Assembly: GCA_017481495.1 (NCBI GenBank)
Contig: JAFUPC010000125.1
Location: 1-64,000, forward strand
Length of the DNA: 64,000 nt
Source of the DNA: Clostridia bacterium
GTDB taxonomy: Bacteria; Bacillota; Clostridia; Oscillospirales; CAG-272
Direction of reading: 5' to 3'
Shown here: positions 56,595 through 64,000 of the stretch, in pieces
How the letters are laid out: every line of letters begins with the position of its first letter
Numbering within the stretch: position 1 is the stretch's first letter
The notes under the pieces: generated by a model
What the model was told of the DNA's origin: nothing
The model's database searches: none
What the model saw: the letters and a program-made list of their open reading frames with translations, nothing else
Position numbers and translations under genes: made by a program

Positions 56595-57134
56595 ATGGTA
56601 TATATGTTTTTGGCAGACGGATTTGAAGAAGTGGAGGCACTCTGCCCGCTCGACCTTCTGCGCCGCGCGGGTGCGGAGGTGAAGACCGTCGGCATCACAG
56701 GGAAAATCGTGACCGGTTCCCACAACATTTCCGTCACGGCGGACATCGCGGCGGAGGACGTCGTGCTTGACCGCAATCTTGAAATGATCATTCTCCCAGG
56801 CGGTATGCCCGGCACGACGAATCTCGATGCCTCCGGCACTGTTCACGAAGCCATCCGTTATGCGGCGGAACGCGGCATCACCATCGGCGCCATCTGCGCC
56901 GCACCAATGATTCTGGGCAAGCTCGGCTATCTCTCCGGCCGCTCCGCCATCTGCTATCCCGGCTTTGAAAAGTACCTTGTCGGTGCAAACATCTCCGCAA
57001 AATCCGTTGTCACGGACGAAAACTTCATCACCGCAAAGGGGATGGGGGTCGCATTACCGTTCGGTCTGACGCTGGTTTCCTCGCTGTTCGGGGAGGAGAC
57101 TGCGGAGGAACTGCGCCGCAGTGTGATGGCGTGA
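56595..57134 (+). CDS. DJ-1/PfpI-family protein
   Basis: A 179-residue protein: MVYMFLADGFEEVEALCPLDLLRRAG with the conserved Glu, LPGGMPGTTNL and the nucleophile elbow GAICAAPMILGKLG holding the reactive Cys near 100. DJ-1/YajL-type proteins act as glyoxalase/deglycase or oxidative-stress proteins. AAGGAAG precedes the ATG. Its TGA overlaps a GTG that may start the next gene. Confidence 0.9.
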   Translation: MVYMFLADGFEEVEALCPLDLLRRAGAEVKTVGITGKIVTGSHNISVTADIAAEDVVLDRNLEMIILPGGMPGTTNLDASGTVHEAIRYAAERGITIGAICAAPMILGKLGYLSGRSAICYPGFEKYLVGANISAKSVVTDENFITAKGMGVALPFGLTLVSSLFGEETAEELRRSVMA

Positions 57135-57772
57135 CAGAACCGGGGCGCACATCACCGATGATACACAAGACAAAGGGCACGGAGATCCGCGCCCGCAAAA
57201 ATGAGCTCCGTGCGGAGTACAAAGCGCGCCGCGCCGCCATCCCCGCCGCGCTCCGGCAGGACTACGACAGCACCATCTGTTCGCTGTTTCTGTCCTCCAT
57301 CACCTACCGGTACGCGAAGGTGCTTCTGCTCTACGCGCCGACCGGCAGTGAAATCGACATCATGCCCATCGCCCGACAGGCGCTTGCCGACGGAAAAGCC
57401 GCCGCGTTCCCCCGCTGCCGCATTCCTGACTGTACGATGGACTACCACATCATCACAAAGGAAGAGGACCTCACCCCCGGTGCTTATGGTATCAGAGAAC
57501 CCTCCCCTGCCCTGCCCGTTTACTCGCCGGACATATTCGGTGCGGATGCGCATCCCGTGTGTCTGGTGCCGGGGCTGGTCTTTGACCCGGAGGGCTACCG
57601 GATCGGGTACGGAAAGGGCTATTACGATCGGTTTCTCGCTGACTTTCAGGGGGTGCGTGTCGGTGCGGTCTACACGGATTTTCTCGTGGGCCGTCTGCCG
57701 CGCGGCAGATACGATCTCCCGGTCGATGTTCTCGTCACAGAAAAAGGAGTCCGCGCCGTCCATGCAACATAA
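57131..57772 (+). CDS. 5-formyltetrahydrofolate cyclo-ligase
   Basis: A 213-residue enzyme converting 5-formyl-THF to 5,10-methenyl-THF with ATP. ELRAEYKARRAAIP, LLLYAPTGSEIDIMPIAR, VPGLVFDPEGYRIGYGKGYYDRFLAD (nucleotide and folate site) match the YgfA/MTHFS family. GTG 57131 overlaps the upstream TGA, suggesting coupling; ATG 57158 is an alternative. Its end overlaps the CPBP gene by 11 nt. Confidence 0.92.
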   Translation: MTEPGRTSPMIHKTKGTEIRARKNELRAEYKARRAAIPAALRQDYDSTICSLFLSSITYRYAKVLLLYAPTGSEIDIMPIARQALADGKAAAFPRCRIPDCTMDYHIITKEEDLTPGAYGIREPSPALPVYSPDIFGADAHPVCLVPGLVFDPEGYRIGYGKGYYDRFLADFQGVRVGAVYTDFLVGRLPRGRYDLPVDVLVTEKGVRAVHAT

Positions 57773-58709
57773 AGACAAAACCATTCACCTGACCCCGCTT
57801 TTGCCGCTGTTCACTTATGCGTTTCTGATCTTTTCGGATTACATCGGCGCCATGCAGCTGACGGATTCTCGTGACACTTACCTGACTTTCGTCATCCTGC
57901 AGCTGCTGGCTTTCGTGCTTCCCACCATCTTTTTCTGCAAAGCGCGGGGGGAAAATTATATCTTCCGTCTGAAGCTCCGGCTGTTCGGTCTGGAAAAGGA
58001 CGTGTTTCTGATTTTCGCCGTCCTTGTGATGATCACCGCCGTCACCGCCGTGGAGCTGCTTCTGCGCAATTTCGGCATCTCGGACGGACTGTACGCGCAC
58101 AGTGTCTACACCATTTACGGGCGGACACTGCCCGAAACCGGCGCGAACATCTACGACACCCTTTACACGATGGTGGTCTTTGCCATTCTGCCCGCCATCA
58201 CGGAAGAATTTCTGTTCCGCTCGGTGCTTTATACCGAATATGAACATCTGGGTGCGCCTGCCGCCATTCTTCTGACCGCACTTGTATACAGCATTCTCGA
58301 CATGAGCGCGGTCGCGTTCATTCCGTCGATCGTGGGCGGTATTCTGCTTGGATTTTCTGTTTATATCACGCAGTCCGCGCTGGCACCGCTCTGCATTCAC
58401 ATCGTTTACAATCTTTACAGTCTCTTTTTTGAAGAATACATCTGGGCATTCATCGCAAAGCCGGAAAACGAGATCTTCTTCGTGTTCGTTCTCGTCACAG
58501 CCTTACTTTTCTGCACGGTCATGATGCTGTCCCAGGCGGAACGTGTCATCTACGACAAAGGCATCCGTGGGGAGAAACTGCCCGATTATCTGGATTCCAA
58601 AACCGGAAAGCGTCCGCGTGCGGCAAAAGGCGTTGCGGCGGCGGTCTTTTCTCCCGCGTATCTCGGATGCTTTGTACTATTCATTCTGAAAGTTATCGGA
58701 ATCATATAA
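57762..58709 (+). CDS. CPBP-family intramembrane metalloprotease
   Basis: A 315-residue membrane protein with about eight helices. The diagnostic EExxxR is in PAITEEFLFRSVLYTEY (near 148), with a later LAPLCIHIVYN (His) and GFSVYITQSALAPL. CPBP (Abi/Rce1-like) proteases cut membrane or lipidated peptides, some giving immunity to bacteriocins. AAGGAG precedes the ATG at 57762, inside the end of the previous gene. The much longer upstream frame is not coding. Confidence 0.88.
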   Translation: MQHKDKTIHLTPLLPLFTYAFLIFSDYIGAMQLTDSRDTYLTFVILQLLAFVLPTIFFCKARGENYIFRLKLRLFGLEKDVFLIFAVLVMITAVTAVELLLRNFGISDGLYAHSVYTIYGRTLPETGANIYDTLYTMVVFAILPAITEEFLFRSVLYTEYEHLGAPAAILLTALVYSILDMSAVAFIPSIVGGILLGFSVYITQSALAPLCIHIVYNLYSLFFEEYIWAFIAKPENEIFFVFVLVTALLFCTVMMLSQAERVIYDKGIRGEKLPDYLDSKTGKRPRAAKGVAAAVFSPAYLGCFVLFILKVIGII

Positions 58710-58731
58710 ATTTGTCAAGGAAAGGATCACA

Positions 58732-60375
58732 ATGGACGACAGAAACGAAACCTTTACCTTTGAGGAACTGACCCCCGACGAGAAACGGCGCATCATTGCC
58801 GCACTCAGCATGGGCAAATTGTCGGAGGAAGAAAAACAGCAGCTGCGCGATGCGTGTGCGAGAAGCCGTCTGTCCGAGGCGGAACGCGGACAGCTGAACC
58901 GCGCCTTTGCCCTCTCCCGCATGACGGATGAGGAACGCCGCGCGCTCCTTGCCAAGCGCCGCCAGAATCCGGCACCCGCACAGAATGCTCCTGCGCAATC
59001 TGCGCCTGTACAGAATACCTCCACGCAGAACCCTGCGCAATCCGCCCCTATACAAAACACCGCCGCGCAGAACTCTTCCCCTGTGCAAAATGCACCCATG
59101 CAGAACCGAGAACGTGAGGAAGTCACCCGTGCCGTTTCAACGGCACCGGCATCCCATACCGGTGTGCAGGGCACACAGTATCACACCGCCACCTCCACTT
59201 CCCAGCGCGCCATTGCAGAGAACGCCGTGCGCGACATTACACCGCACACAGCGCAGATGCGCAATGCGGATTCCCGTGCAAAGAAAGCGGAAAAGCAGGA
59301 AGAGGAGTATGAGGAAGCCGATCATACCGCCATCACCTCTCTGCTCAAAGGCATCGTCTACATCGTTTCGGTACTGGTCATTTCCGTGTTCGCGGCGTGG
59401 ACAATCATCGAGGTCGGCAACGATATGTTTGCGTTTGTCAAGAGCGATGAAGTCGTTTCTGTTGTGATTGAGGAGGACATGACCGCCGAGGATGTGGCAC
59501 AGCTTCTGTACGACAACGGAATCATCAAATATCCGACGATGTACGAGCTGTTTGTGCGCCTGAAAGACGAATCGACGGACTATCTCATCGGCGAATACGA
59601 AATCTCCCCGTCGATGAACTACGGGGACTTGAACGACACCTTCACCTATATCGCCAACACGCGCGAACAGGTCGTCATCACGATTCCGGAGGGCTACACC
59701 GTTGACCAGATCATCGACCTGATGCTTGCCAACGGCATCGGCACGCGCGAGGGATTCGTTGACGCCATCAACAACTATGCGTTTGAGGGCTTCCGCTTCA
59801 TCGACGAGCTGGGCGAGCTTGACCCCGAGCGCGAATACCGTCTGGAGGGGTATCTGTTCCCCGACACCTATTATTTCTTCAAGGATTCCTCCGAGGAAGC
59901 GGTCATCTACAAGTTTTTGCAGAACTTTGAGAAAAAGGTCTCAGACGAGTACTACGAACGCGCTGAGCAGCTCGGCATGACGATGGACGATGTCATCACG
60001 CTTGCCTCCATGATTCAGGCGGAGGGTGTCACGATGACCGACTTTGAAAACATCTCCTCCGTATTCCACAACCGTCTCGATCATGCAAAGGATTATCCTT
60101 GGCTTCAGTCCGATGCAACCCTGCAATATATTCTCGATAAGCGCAAGACCGCGCTGACCGCCGATGATCTGAAAATCGACTCCAAATACAACTCCTATCT
60201 GTATCCGGGTCTGCCGCCCGGCTCCATCTGCAACCCCGGTATGGATGCCATTTCCTGCGCGCTGTATCCGGCGGAAACGGATTATTATTACTTCCTTGCC
60301 GACGGAAAAGGCAATACCTACTTCTCAAAGACCAATGAGGAGCACGAGGAACTGAAAAAACTGTATCTCCAATAG
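58732..60375 (+). CDS. mltG: Endolytic transglycosylase MltG
   Basis: A 547-residue protein that cuts nascent peptidoglycan and sets glycan strand length. The cytoplasmic N-terminus (1-200) has short repeats (LSEEEKQQLRDAC, LSEAERGQLNRAF, MTDEERRALLAKR) and a Gln/Asn/Ala/Pro-rich segment, then a membrane helix (about 201-228). The LysM-like part (VVIEEDMTAEDVAQLLYDNGIIKYP) and the catalytic domain (YRLEGYLFPDTYYF, LASMIQAEGVTMTDFENISSVFHNRL, LPPGSICNPGMDAI) are outside; the Glu in QAEG is the likely catalytic acid. AAGGATC-type site before the ATG. N-terminal extension is long compared with typical MltG. Confidence 0.93.
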   Translation: MDDRNETFTFEELTPDEKRRIIAALSMGKLSEEEKQQLRDACARSRLSEAERGQLNRAFALSRMTDEERRALLAKRRQNPAPAQNAPAQSAPVQNTSTQNPAQSAPIQNTAAQNSSPVQNAPMQNREREEVTRAVSTAPASHTGVQGTQYHTATSTSQRAIAENAVRDITPHTAQMRNADSRAKKAEKQEEEYEEADHTAITSLLKGIVYIVSVLVISVFAAWTIIEVGNDMFAFVKSDEVVSVVIEEDMTAEDVAQLLYDNGIIKYPTMYELFVRLKDESTDYLIGEYEISPSMNYGDLNDTFTYIANTREQVVITIPEGYTVDQIIDLMLANGIGTREGFVDAINNYAFEGFRFIDELGELDPEREYRLEGYLFPDTYYFFKDSSEEAVIYKFLQNFEKKVSDEYYERAEQLGMTMDDVITLASMIQAEGVTMTDFENISSVFHNRLDHAKDYPWLQSDATLQYILDKRKTALTADDLKIDSKYNSYLYPGLPPGSICNPGMDAISCALYPAETDYYYFLADGKGNTYFSKTNEEHEELKKLYLQ

Positions 60376-60378
60376 CTA

Positions 60379-60468
60379 TGTTCGATAACCTGTCACCATC
60401 TATTGGAAACCGTGCATAATTGATGGGTATTATCCCGGTCAGAACGGGGTTATCGAACAAATCCAATA
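60379..60468 (+). ncRNA. Candidate structured 5' element with pseudoknot (unknown)
   Basis: Outer stem P1: TGTTCGATAACC (60379-60390) with GGTTATCGAACA (60448-60459), 12 perfect pairs. Inside: P2 CCATC/GATGG (60396-60400, 60422-60426) and a small P3 CCG/CGG (60435-60437, 60445-60447). The P2 loop has TATTGGA (60401-60407), which can pair with TCCAATA (60462-60468) directly 3' of P1 and next to the ribosome binding site of the gene at 60485. It could regulate translation. No known riboswitch class was recognised. Confidence 0.5.
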
Positions 60469-60484
60469 AGAAAGGCGCATCATC

Positions 60485-61228
60485 ATGAAATCCCTTTTCG
60501 ACCGCACCAAGGTCATAGCGTATTATTCCACCCCCGAAACCGTCATCGACCCCGAACAGGCAGACGGTCTTGCCGCACACATCGCGGTGGATGCAAGCGG
60601 GTATCTGACCGTAGTTTTTGACACCGCCGAAGAAACGGATGCCGCGGCACCTGCCGCTGATCCTGCTGTCTGCACCAGAACCTGCGCGACCTGCGCAGCG
60701 AATTGTGCCAGTGCTTCCGAAAAAGTGTCCGCCGATGATGCAAATACCGCCGCCCTTTCCCTTGATGACCTGCTCACCGTGCACCGAGACGACGGACTGC
60801 TTCTGTACCTGTTTCTGGACACACCGCTGTCCGGGGAGGCGCGGAAAGACCTTCTTCTTGCGGCAAAGCGCAACGGAGTGACAGCCCGCATGACCGTCAT
60901 TTCCGCGTACCACAAAACGCTGGATGTGCTGAGGTCGGAGGACGACACGAAAACACTTTCCATCTCGCCCCTGTGCGACGGGAATTTCGTACGGCCGTGG
61001 ATTTATGCCGGATATCTCGGTGCGCCGCTTCTGTGCATGGATGCGCGGGACATTCTGCTCGGCGCGGACCGGTTCGGATGCGAGACCGTGGACCGTGCGC
61101 ACAACGGAAACGTCATGATCTGCGCATGGAACGCCGAGGACGAGGACACCATCCGCGCGCTTGTCACGGTCGGATGCGATGCGCTTCTGACCCATGTTCC
61201 CGCACTCGCGCGCACTCTTGTCTGGTAA
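60485..61228 (+). CDS. Glycerophosphodiester-phosphodiesterase-like fragment protein
   Basis: A 247-residue protein. The second half (about 110-245) recalls the C-terminal half of GDPD TIM barrels: DLLLAAKRNGVTARMTVISAYHKTLDVL, IYAGYLGAPLLCMDARDILLG and NVMICAWNAEDEDTIRALVTVGCDALLTHVPALA. The N-terminal catalytic HRG and Glu-x-Asp motifs of GDPD are absent. Residues about 52-75 have a cysteine cluster (CTRTCATCAANCAS). It may be a non-enzymatic barrel or a new activity. AGAAAGG precedes the ATG; 18 nt from the U32 gene, so operonic. Confidence 0.55.
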   Translation: MKSLFDRTKVIAYYSTPETVIDPEQADGLAAHIAVDASGYLTVVFDTAEETDAAAPAADPAVCTRTCATCAANCASASEKVSADDANTAALSLDDLLTVHRDDGLLLYLFLDTPLSGEARKDLLLAAKRNGVTARMTVISAYHKTLDVLRSEDDTKTLSISPLCDGNFVRPWIYAGYLGAPLLCMDARDILLGADRFGCETVDRAHNGNVMICAWNAEDEDTIRALVTVGCDALLTHVPALARTLVW

Positions 61229-61246
61229 GCGGAGGTGACAAGTCCG

Positions 61247-62467
61247 ATGAAAACGACCCCTGAACTGCTTTCTCCCGCGGGCAGTCCCGAAAAGCTCCGT
61301 GCGGCACTCCTCTACGGTGCGGATGCGGTCTATCTTGCCGGAAATATGTTCGGTATGCGCGCTGCCGCCGCGAATTTTTCCGACGAGGAACTGTACGAAG
61401 CTGTCCGCTATACACACGAACGCGGCAAAAAGGTCTATCTGACCCTCAATACCATGCCGCGCGAATACGAATACGATGCACTCCGCGCCTATCTTCTGCG
61501 CATCCGCGATGCCGGAATCGATGCGTTCATCATCGCCGACGTCGGTGTGCTGGCAACGGTAAAAGAGCTGATGCCGGATGCGGAGATCCACATCTCCACG
61601 CAGACCAGCTGTGTGTCCTCTGCCGCGGCGAAGATGTGGCATTCGCTCGGTGCGACCCGCGTGGTGCTTGCAAGAGAACTGACACTTGAGGAGATCCGCC
61701 GCATCCGGGACAACATTCCCGCGGAGCTGGAGCTGGAAGCGTTCATTCACGGCTCCATGTGCATCTCCTACAGCGGGCGGTGTCTTCTGTCCAATCACTT
61801 CACCGGCCGCGACGGCAACCGCGGAATGTGTGCCCAGCCCTGCCGCTGGAATTACTACATCACCGAAGAAAAACGCCCCGAAATGCCCCTGCCCATCGAG
61901 GAGACCGAGCACTGGACGTTCATCATGAGCTCCAAGGATATGTGCATGATCGAACACATCCCGGAGCTGATGGAGAGCGGCATCAACAGCTTCAAGATCG
62001 AGGGCCGCATGAAAAGCGCGTATTACACCGCCGTTGTCACCAACGCCTATCGCATGGCAATGGATGCGTATCTGCGCAATCCGGGTGCATATACTTACGA
62101 CCCGTTATGGCTGCGAGAGCTGGAAAGTGTCAGCCACCGCGCATATGCGACCGGGTATTATTTCGACAAATCGACGGGAAACGCCCAGACCGTCACGGAG
62201 ACCGGTTATCTGCGCGAAAAAGCCTATCTTGCCGTGGTCACGCACTATGATGTAGAAACCAGCACGGCGTATTTCATTCAGCGCAACAAGGTGGTCTCCG
62301 GCACCGATGCCGAGCTGATCACCCCCGGAATGGTCGGGCGCACGCTTCCCATTCACAGCATGAAAAACGAGGTGGGCGAGGACATCGAAGCGGCGCCGCA
62401 TCCGTTTATGAAGTTCTCCATGCCGGTACCCTTTCCGGTGCGGGAGGGTGATATTTTGCGGGCGTAA
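61247..62467 (+). CDS. U32-family peptidase (tRNA hydroxylation protein TrhP-like)
   Basis: A 406-residue protein: ELLSPAGSPEKLRAALLYGADAVYLAG, ISTQTSCVSSAAAKMWHSLGATRVVLARELTLEEIRRI, LEAFIHGSMCISYSGRCLLSNHFTGRDGNRGMCAQPCRWNY and FKIEGRMKSAYYTAVVT match the U32 family, whose conserved cysteines (MCISYSGRC, CAQPC) bind Fe-S. Members act in 5-hydroxyuridine formation in tRNA. The ATG at 61247 has GGAGGTGA upstream. The mltG-x-U32 layout is like B. subtilis yrrL-yrrM-yrrN/O, but the O-methyltransferase is missing. Confidence 0.92.
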   Translation: MKTTPELLSPAGSPEKLRAALLYGADAVYLAGNMFGMRAAAANFSDEELYEAVRYTHERGKKVYLTLNTMPREYEYDALRAYLLRIRDAGIDAFIIADVGVLATVKELMPDAEIHISTQTSCVSSAAAKMWHSLGATRVVLARELTLEEIRRIRDNIPAELELEAFIHGSMCISYSGRCLLSNHFTGRDGNRGMCAQPCRWNYYITEEKRPEMPLPIEETEHWTFIMSSKDMCMIEHIPELMESGINSFKIEGRMKSAYYTAVVTNAYRMAMDAYLRNPGAYTYDPLWLRELESVSHRAYATGYYFDKSTGNAQTVTETGYLREKAYLAVVTHYDVETSTAYFIQRNKVVSGTDAELITPGMVGRTLPIHSMKNEVGEDIEAAPHPFMKFSMPVPFPVREGDILRA

Positions 62468-62715
62468 ATTCGTAAAATTGAAAAGGGAATAATAAAGATT
62501 GGGGAAAGTTGTATAGTATAAGCAGACAAATCGGAGAGTTAAGATTAACCTGAACGAGCTGAAAAGGGAGACACAATTCTGCCGCACGACACCAGAGCGC
62601 ATCCACTCATGTCTCCCGCGCTTCTTTTGTGCACTCTATACAAATCTTGTTCCTCTAATTTGTTCATATCAACCAAACTTATCCGTAAAAACTTCATTTT
62701 CCCTCCCTTTTCCAG
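62468..62715. other. Intergenic region after U32 gene
   Basis: AT-rich spacer without a gene. Contains an 8-bp inverted repeat GGGAGACA (62566-62573) / TGTCTCCC (62610-62617) with a C-rich, T-rich stretch after it, which may be a weak terminator. Confidence 0.5.
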
Positions 62716-62744
62716 TTGACAAATCTCCTCACATATGGTATACT
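62716..62744 (+). promoter_or_regulatory. Promoter of the third solute-binding lipoprotein gene
   Basis: TTGACA (62716-62721), 17 bp, TATACT (62739-62744) preceded by TGG. Confidence 0.8.
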
Positions 62745-62818
62745 ATGGTTATCCGGAACGGCTGTCAGACAAAACAACCGTTGTTCTAAATTCCATCTGA
62801 AACGGGAGGAGTCATCCA

Positions 62819-64000
62819 ATGAACAAAATCAGACATACCATATATGCCCTGCTGGCACTCGCGACACTCGGTGCGGCACTTGCATCCTGCGGAGATGTCT
62901 CCGGAGCAGAAACCGGAACAGCGGCACCGGTCAGTGATGCGGTAACGGAAACTGCGGCGGAAACGGAAACCACCGAATATTTCCCCGACCTGCCGGTAAA
63001 AGACTACAACGGCTACACCTTCACGTTCCTCACCTCGAACGAGAGCGACGACAACGGTGCGGACTGGGTGACCTACGACATCTACGCCGAAGCGGAAACG
63101 GGCGACGTCATCATTGATGCCGTTTACAAGCGCAACACCTGGCTGGAAGAAAAATACAACATCAAGATCGAGCAGTATCAGTGTGTCACGATGACCGAGA
63201 CCAAGAAAGCGGTTCAGGCGGGTGTCACAGATTACGATGCGGTCATCACCGCCATTGCCAATGGCTGTTCGATGGGCTCCGGCAATTATATTCTCGACCT
63301 GCAGGATGTGCCGTACATCGACCTTGACCAGTCTTATTGGGATCAGGGTGTCACCGAGGGCACCTCCATCGGCGGCAGAACCTACATCGCGACGGGTGAC
63401 ATCACCATCGTTGACAACGAAGCGACGTGGGTACTCATGTTCAACAAGCAGATGGCACAGAATCTCGACTACGATTTTTATGAAATGGTACGGAACAATG
63501 AGTGGGATTTCGAGACGTTCTACGACTGCGCAAAATCCGCGATCAAGGATATCAACGGTGACGGCAAGATGGTCGGCACCGACGACCAGTTCGGCTTTGC
63601 GACCTCCGACCAGTCGGCACAGGGTCTGATGTACGCGACCGGTGTCACGCTGTCCACCAAGGACGCCGACGATTATCCCATCATCAAAACCGACATTGAC
63701 CGGCTCACGTCCGTCATCATTTCGGCAGGCGAGATCATGTCGGATGCAGAAACAACCATCATTACCGGTAAGAACGGGATCTCGACCTCCGACGATCTGC
63801 GTATCCTCTTTGAAGAGGGACGTTCCCTGTTCTTCGGCGAAGTCATGGCGTGCGTGACCCGTATGCGCGACTCCGAGACCGACTTCGGTCTGATCCCGTT
63901 CCCCAAGTACGAGACCACACAGGAGAACTATTACAACTTCGTTCACAAGACTGCCGGCAAGGGTGTCTGCATCCCCTCCACGCAGGCAGACCCGGAAATG
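62819..64000 (+). CDS. Extracellular solute-binding lipoprotein, 5' part
   Basis: 394 codons of a protein cut off by the window end. Signal ending ALASC with lipidated Cys 24, a Thr/Glu/Ala-rich linker, then VIIDAVYKRNTWLEEKYNIKI, GDITIVDNEATWVLMFNKQMAQN, DINGDGKMVGTDDQFGF and SETDFGLIPFPKYETTQENYYNF, in the same order as the paralogues at 19840 and 34940. GGGAGG lies before the ATG. Binding of a sugar outside the membrane is inferred. The genes after it, which may include permeases, are not visible. Confidence 0.88.
   Translation, partial: MNKIRHTIYALLALATLGAALASCGDVSGAETGTAAPVSDAVTETAAETETTEYFPDLPVKDYNGYTFTFLTSNESDDNGADWVTYDIYAEAETGDVIIDAVYKRNTWLEEKYNIKIEQYQCVTMTETKKAVQAGVTDYDAVITAIANGCSMGSGNYILDLQDVPYIDLDQSYWDQGVTEGTSIGGRTYIATGDITIVDNEATWVLMFNKQMAQNLDYDFYEMVRNNEWDFETFYDCAKSAIKDINGDGKMVGTDDQFGFATSDQSAQGLMYATGVTLSTKDADDYPIIKTDIDRLTSVIISAGEIMSDAETTIITGKNGISTSDDLRILFEEGRSLFFGEVMACVTRMRDSETDFGLIPFPKYETTQENYYNFVHKTAGKGVCIPSTQADPEM

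Noticed and set aside
60379-60459. Element after mltG as a rho-independent terminator or T-box
   Set aside because: The stem is not followed by a T run, and no specifier hairpin or T-box antiterminator motif is present.
60029-61957. 642-codon minus-strand open frame
   Set aside because: Runs antisense through mltG, the GDPD-like gene and the U32 gene; not coding.

Overview
The window looks like chromosome from a Gram-positive, anaerobic gut-type member of the Clostridia, most likely Oscillospiraceae or a relative. The grounds are protein families and gene pairings (pyruvate:ferredoxin oxidoreductase, SleB-like hydrolase with copper-amine-oxidase repeats, BlaI/M56 pairs, ECF S component, trigger-factor-like lipoprotein, TTG-started FtsK), strong AGGAGG-type ribosome binding sites, and GC-rich codons with AT-rich promoters. 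No rRNA, CRISPR, insertion sequence or prophage was seen. Promoters are very uniform: a TTGACA-like -35, exactly 17 bp, then a TATAAT-like -10 that is usually preceded by TGG or TGA.

Layout. 1-6.8 kb: 5' part of nifJ (minus), a mutY/alpha-beta hydrolase operon (minus), a cell wall hydrolase (plus) and a Ca-type P-ATPase (minus). 7.2-14.1 kb: trigger-factor-like lipoprotein plus endonuclease/phosphatase-fold protein, SLC13/ArsB-type permease, pcrA, and a probably highly expressed surface protein. 14.3-14.9 kb: an unusual control region with four matched 18-bp palindromes around two opposed promoters, before a 74-residue XRE regulator. 14.9-24.3 kb: a GH109-like oxidoreductase, tRNA-Arg(CCG), a small membrane protein, an XRE/oxidoreductase fusion ORF, and a carbohydrate operon (GH106-like enzyme, solute-binding lipoprotein, ECF S component) led by a 5' region of serial perfect hairpins. 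24.3-31.9 kb: RHH protein-clpB, comM/yifB, metallophosphoesterase, SPFH/zinc-ribbon protein. 31.9-39.7 kb: two BlaI/M56 sensor-repressor loci around a solute-binding lipoprotein and an HD hydrolase, with an inverted ~48-bp repeat at the edges of the first locus. 39.7-44.5 kb: a three-gene operon with DUF5722-like and DUF4015-like proteins and a YjjG-like HAD phosphatase. 44.6-49.1 kb: pgk-tpiA operon divergent from a GH78-like rhamnosidase. 49.2-52 kb: radical SAM/methyltransferase pair and a two-gene split TauE/SafE exporter. 52-62.5 kb: ftsK, tmk, DJ-1, 5-formyl-THF cyclo-ligase, CPBP protease, mltG, a GDPD-like fragment protein and a U32 peptidase; a possible pseudoknotted RNA lies between mltG and the GDPD-like gene. 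62.8-64 kb: a third solute-binding lipoprotein, cut by the window end.

Two themes recur. One is plant- or mucus-glycan use: two rhamnosidase-like enzymes, a GH109-like protein, three paralogous solute-binding lipoproteins without adjacent permeases, and glycolysis genes. The other is local regulation by small DNA-binding proteins with visible palindromic operators. Intergenic spaces are rich in short perfect hairpins and pieces of a dispersed repeat. The most promising undescribed elements are the XRE operator array, the hairpin-array leader before the GH106-like gene, and the pseudoknot-like element downstream of mltG. All functions are inferred from sequence reading alone; no database search was run.
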